DNA from: SIG673 sp964520875
Lineage (GTDB): Bacteria > Bacillota > Clostridia > Oscillospirales > CAG-272
Direction: 5' to 3'
Length of the DNA stretch: 21,173 nt
NCBI GenBank assembly: GCA_964520875.1
Contig: CAZFQJ010000013.1
Coordinates: 1-21,173, forward strand
The position numbers and the translations under genes were made by a program. Positions 21,120 through 21,173 of the stretch are shown piece by piece. Position 1 is the first letter of the stretch, and each line of letters begins with the position of its first letter. The notes below the pieces were generated by a model that was not told the DNA's origin, made no database searches, and saw only the letters and a program-made list of their open reading frames with translations.

Positions 21120-21173
21120 GCGAGAGTGGCGGAACTGGCAGACGCGCACGTTTGAGGGGCGTGTGGTTTACAC
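21120..21173 (+). tRNA. tRNA-Leu (anticodon GAG), 5' part only
   Basis: The 5' 54 nt of a class II leucine tRNA, cut by the window end. GCGAGAG (acceptor 5' strand) is followed by TG and a D-arm with GGCAGAC. The anticodon stem is CACGT (21147-21151) with GCGTG (21159-21163), and the loop has anticodon GAG at 21154-21156, reading CTC/CTT. The start of the long variable arm is present (21164-21173). Confidence 0.92.

Noticed and set aside
1..21173. CRISPR array, insertion sequence or transposase
   Set aside because: No regularly spaced repeats, terminal inverted repeats or transposase motifs were seen on either strand.

Overview
The window is a mid-GC (mid-40s % by eye) chromosomal stretch with the look of a Gram-positive, Clostridia-like bacterium. 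The signs are sigma-A promoters with near-perfect TTGACA/TATAAT boxes and 16-17 bp spacers, strong GGAGG-type ribosome binding sites, lipoprotein signal peptides, and the FakA/FakB/PlsY acyl-phosphate route of phospholipid synthesis. A polysaccharide lyase family 8 lipoprotein suggests a host-associated (gut or mucosal) life, but that is inference. The window is bounded by two cut-off tRNA genes: the 3' half of tRNA-Pro(UGG) on the left and the 5' half of tRNA-Leu(GAG) on the right. No integrase, transposase, IS or CRISPR array was seen.

Layout from the left. The tRNA-Pro is followed by its terminator, then by an antisense remnant of an AraC-type regulator. A monocistronic gene follows for a NodB-like barrel protein of uncertain function. 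Convergent to it is a two-gene operon: a membrane-anchored XRE regulator and a small lipoprotein. Two MATE exporters are then transcribed divergently from back-to-back promoters; the left one has a leader of about 190 nt. Next comes an ADP-ribosylglycohydrolase-family protein with an extra C-terminal domain.

The core (7.7-14.9 kb) is all on the minus strand. A four-gene operon reads MATE exporter, OmpR-type response regulator, histidine kinase, PlsY paralogue, with 4-nt or near-zero junctions and a strong terminator. Downstream lies a second operon, fakB-fakA-plsY. Fatty acid kinase (FakA plus the FakB carrier) makes acyl-phosphate, and PlsY uses it to acylate glycerol-3-phosphate, so this operon encodes consecutive reactions. 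Two divergent PlsY proteins are therefore encoded about 2.7 kb apart, one tied to a two-component system and an exporter. This is the most unusual arrangement in the window.

The right part holds a plus-strand pair, an aldo/keto reductase and an iron-sulfur flavoprotein-type reductase, behind a leader with two hairpins. A minus-strand pair follows: a 998-residue PL8 lipoprotein lyase and a nucleoside-hydrolase-fold protein. A 57-codon membrane-protein gene and tRNA-Leu close the window. Most genes and regulatory signals are ordinary. The points worth a second look are the paired PlsY/FakAB/two-component arrangement, the FakB active-site substitutions, the uncharacterised MATE leader, the AraC remnant and the unclear start of the PL8 gene.
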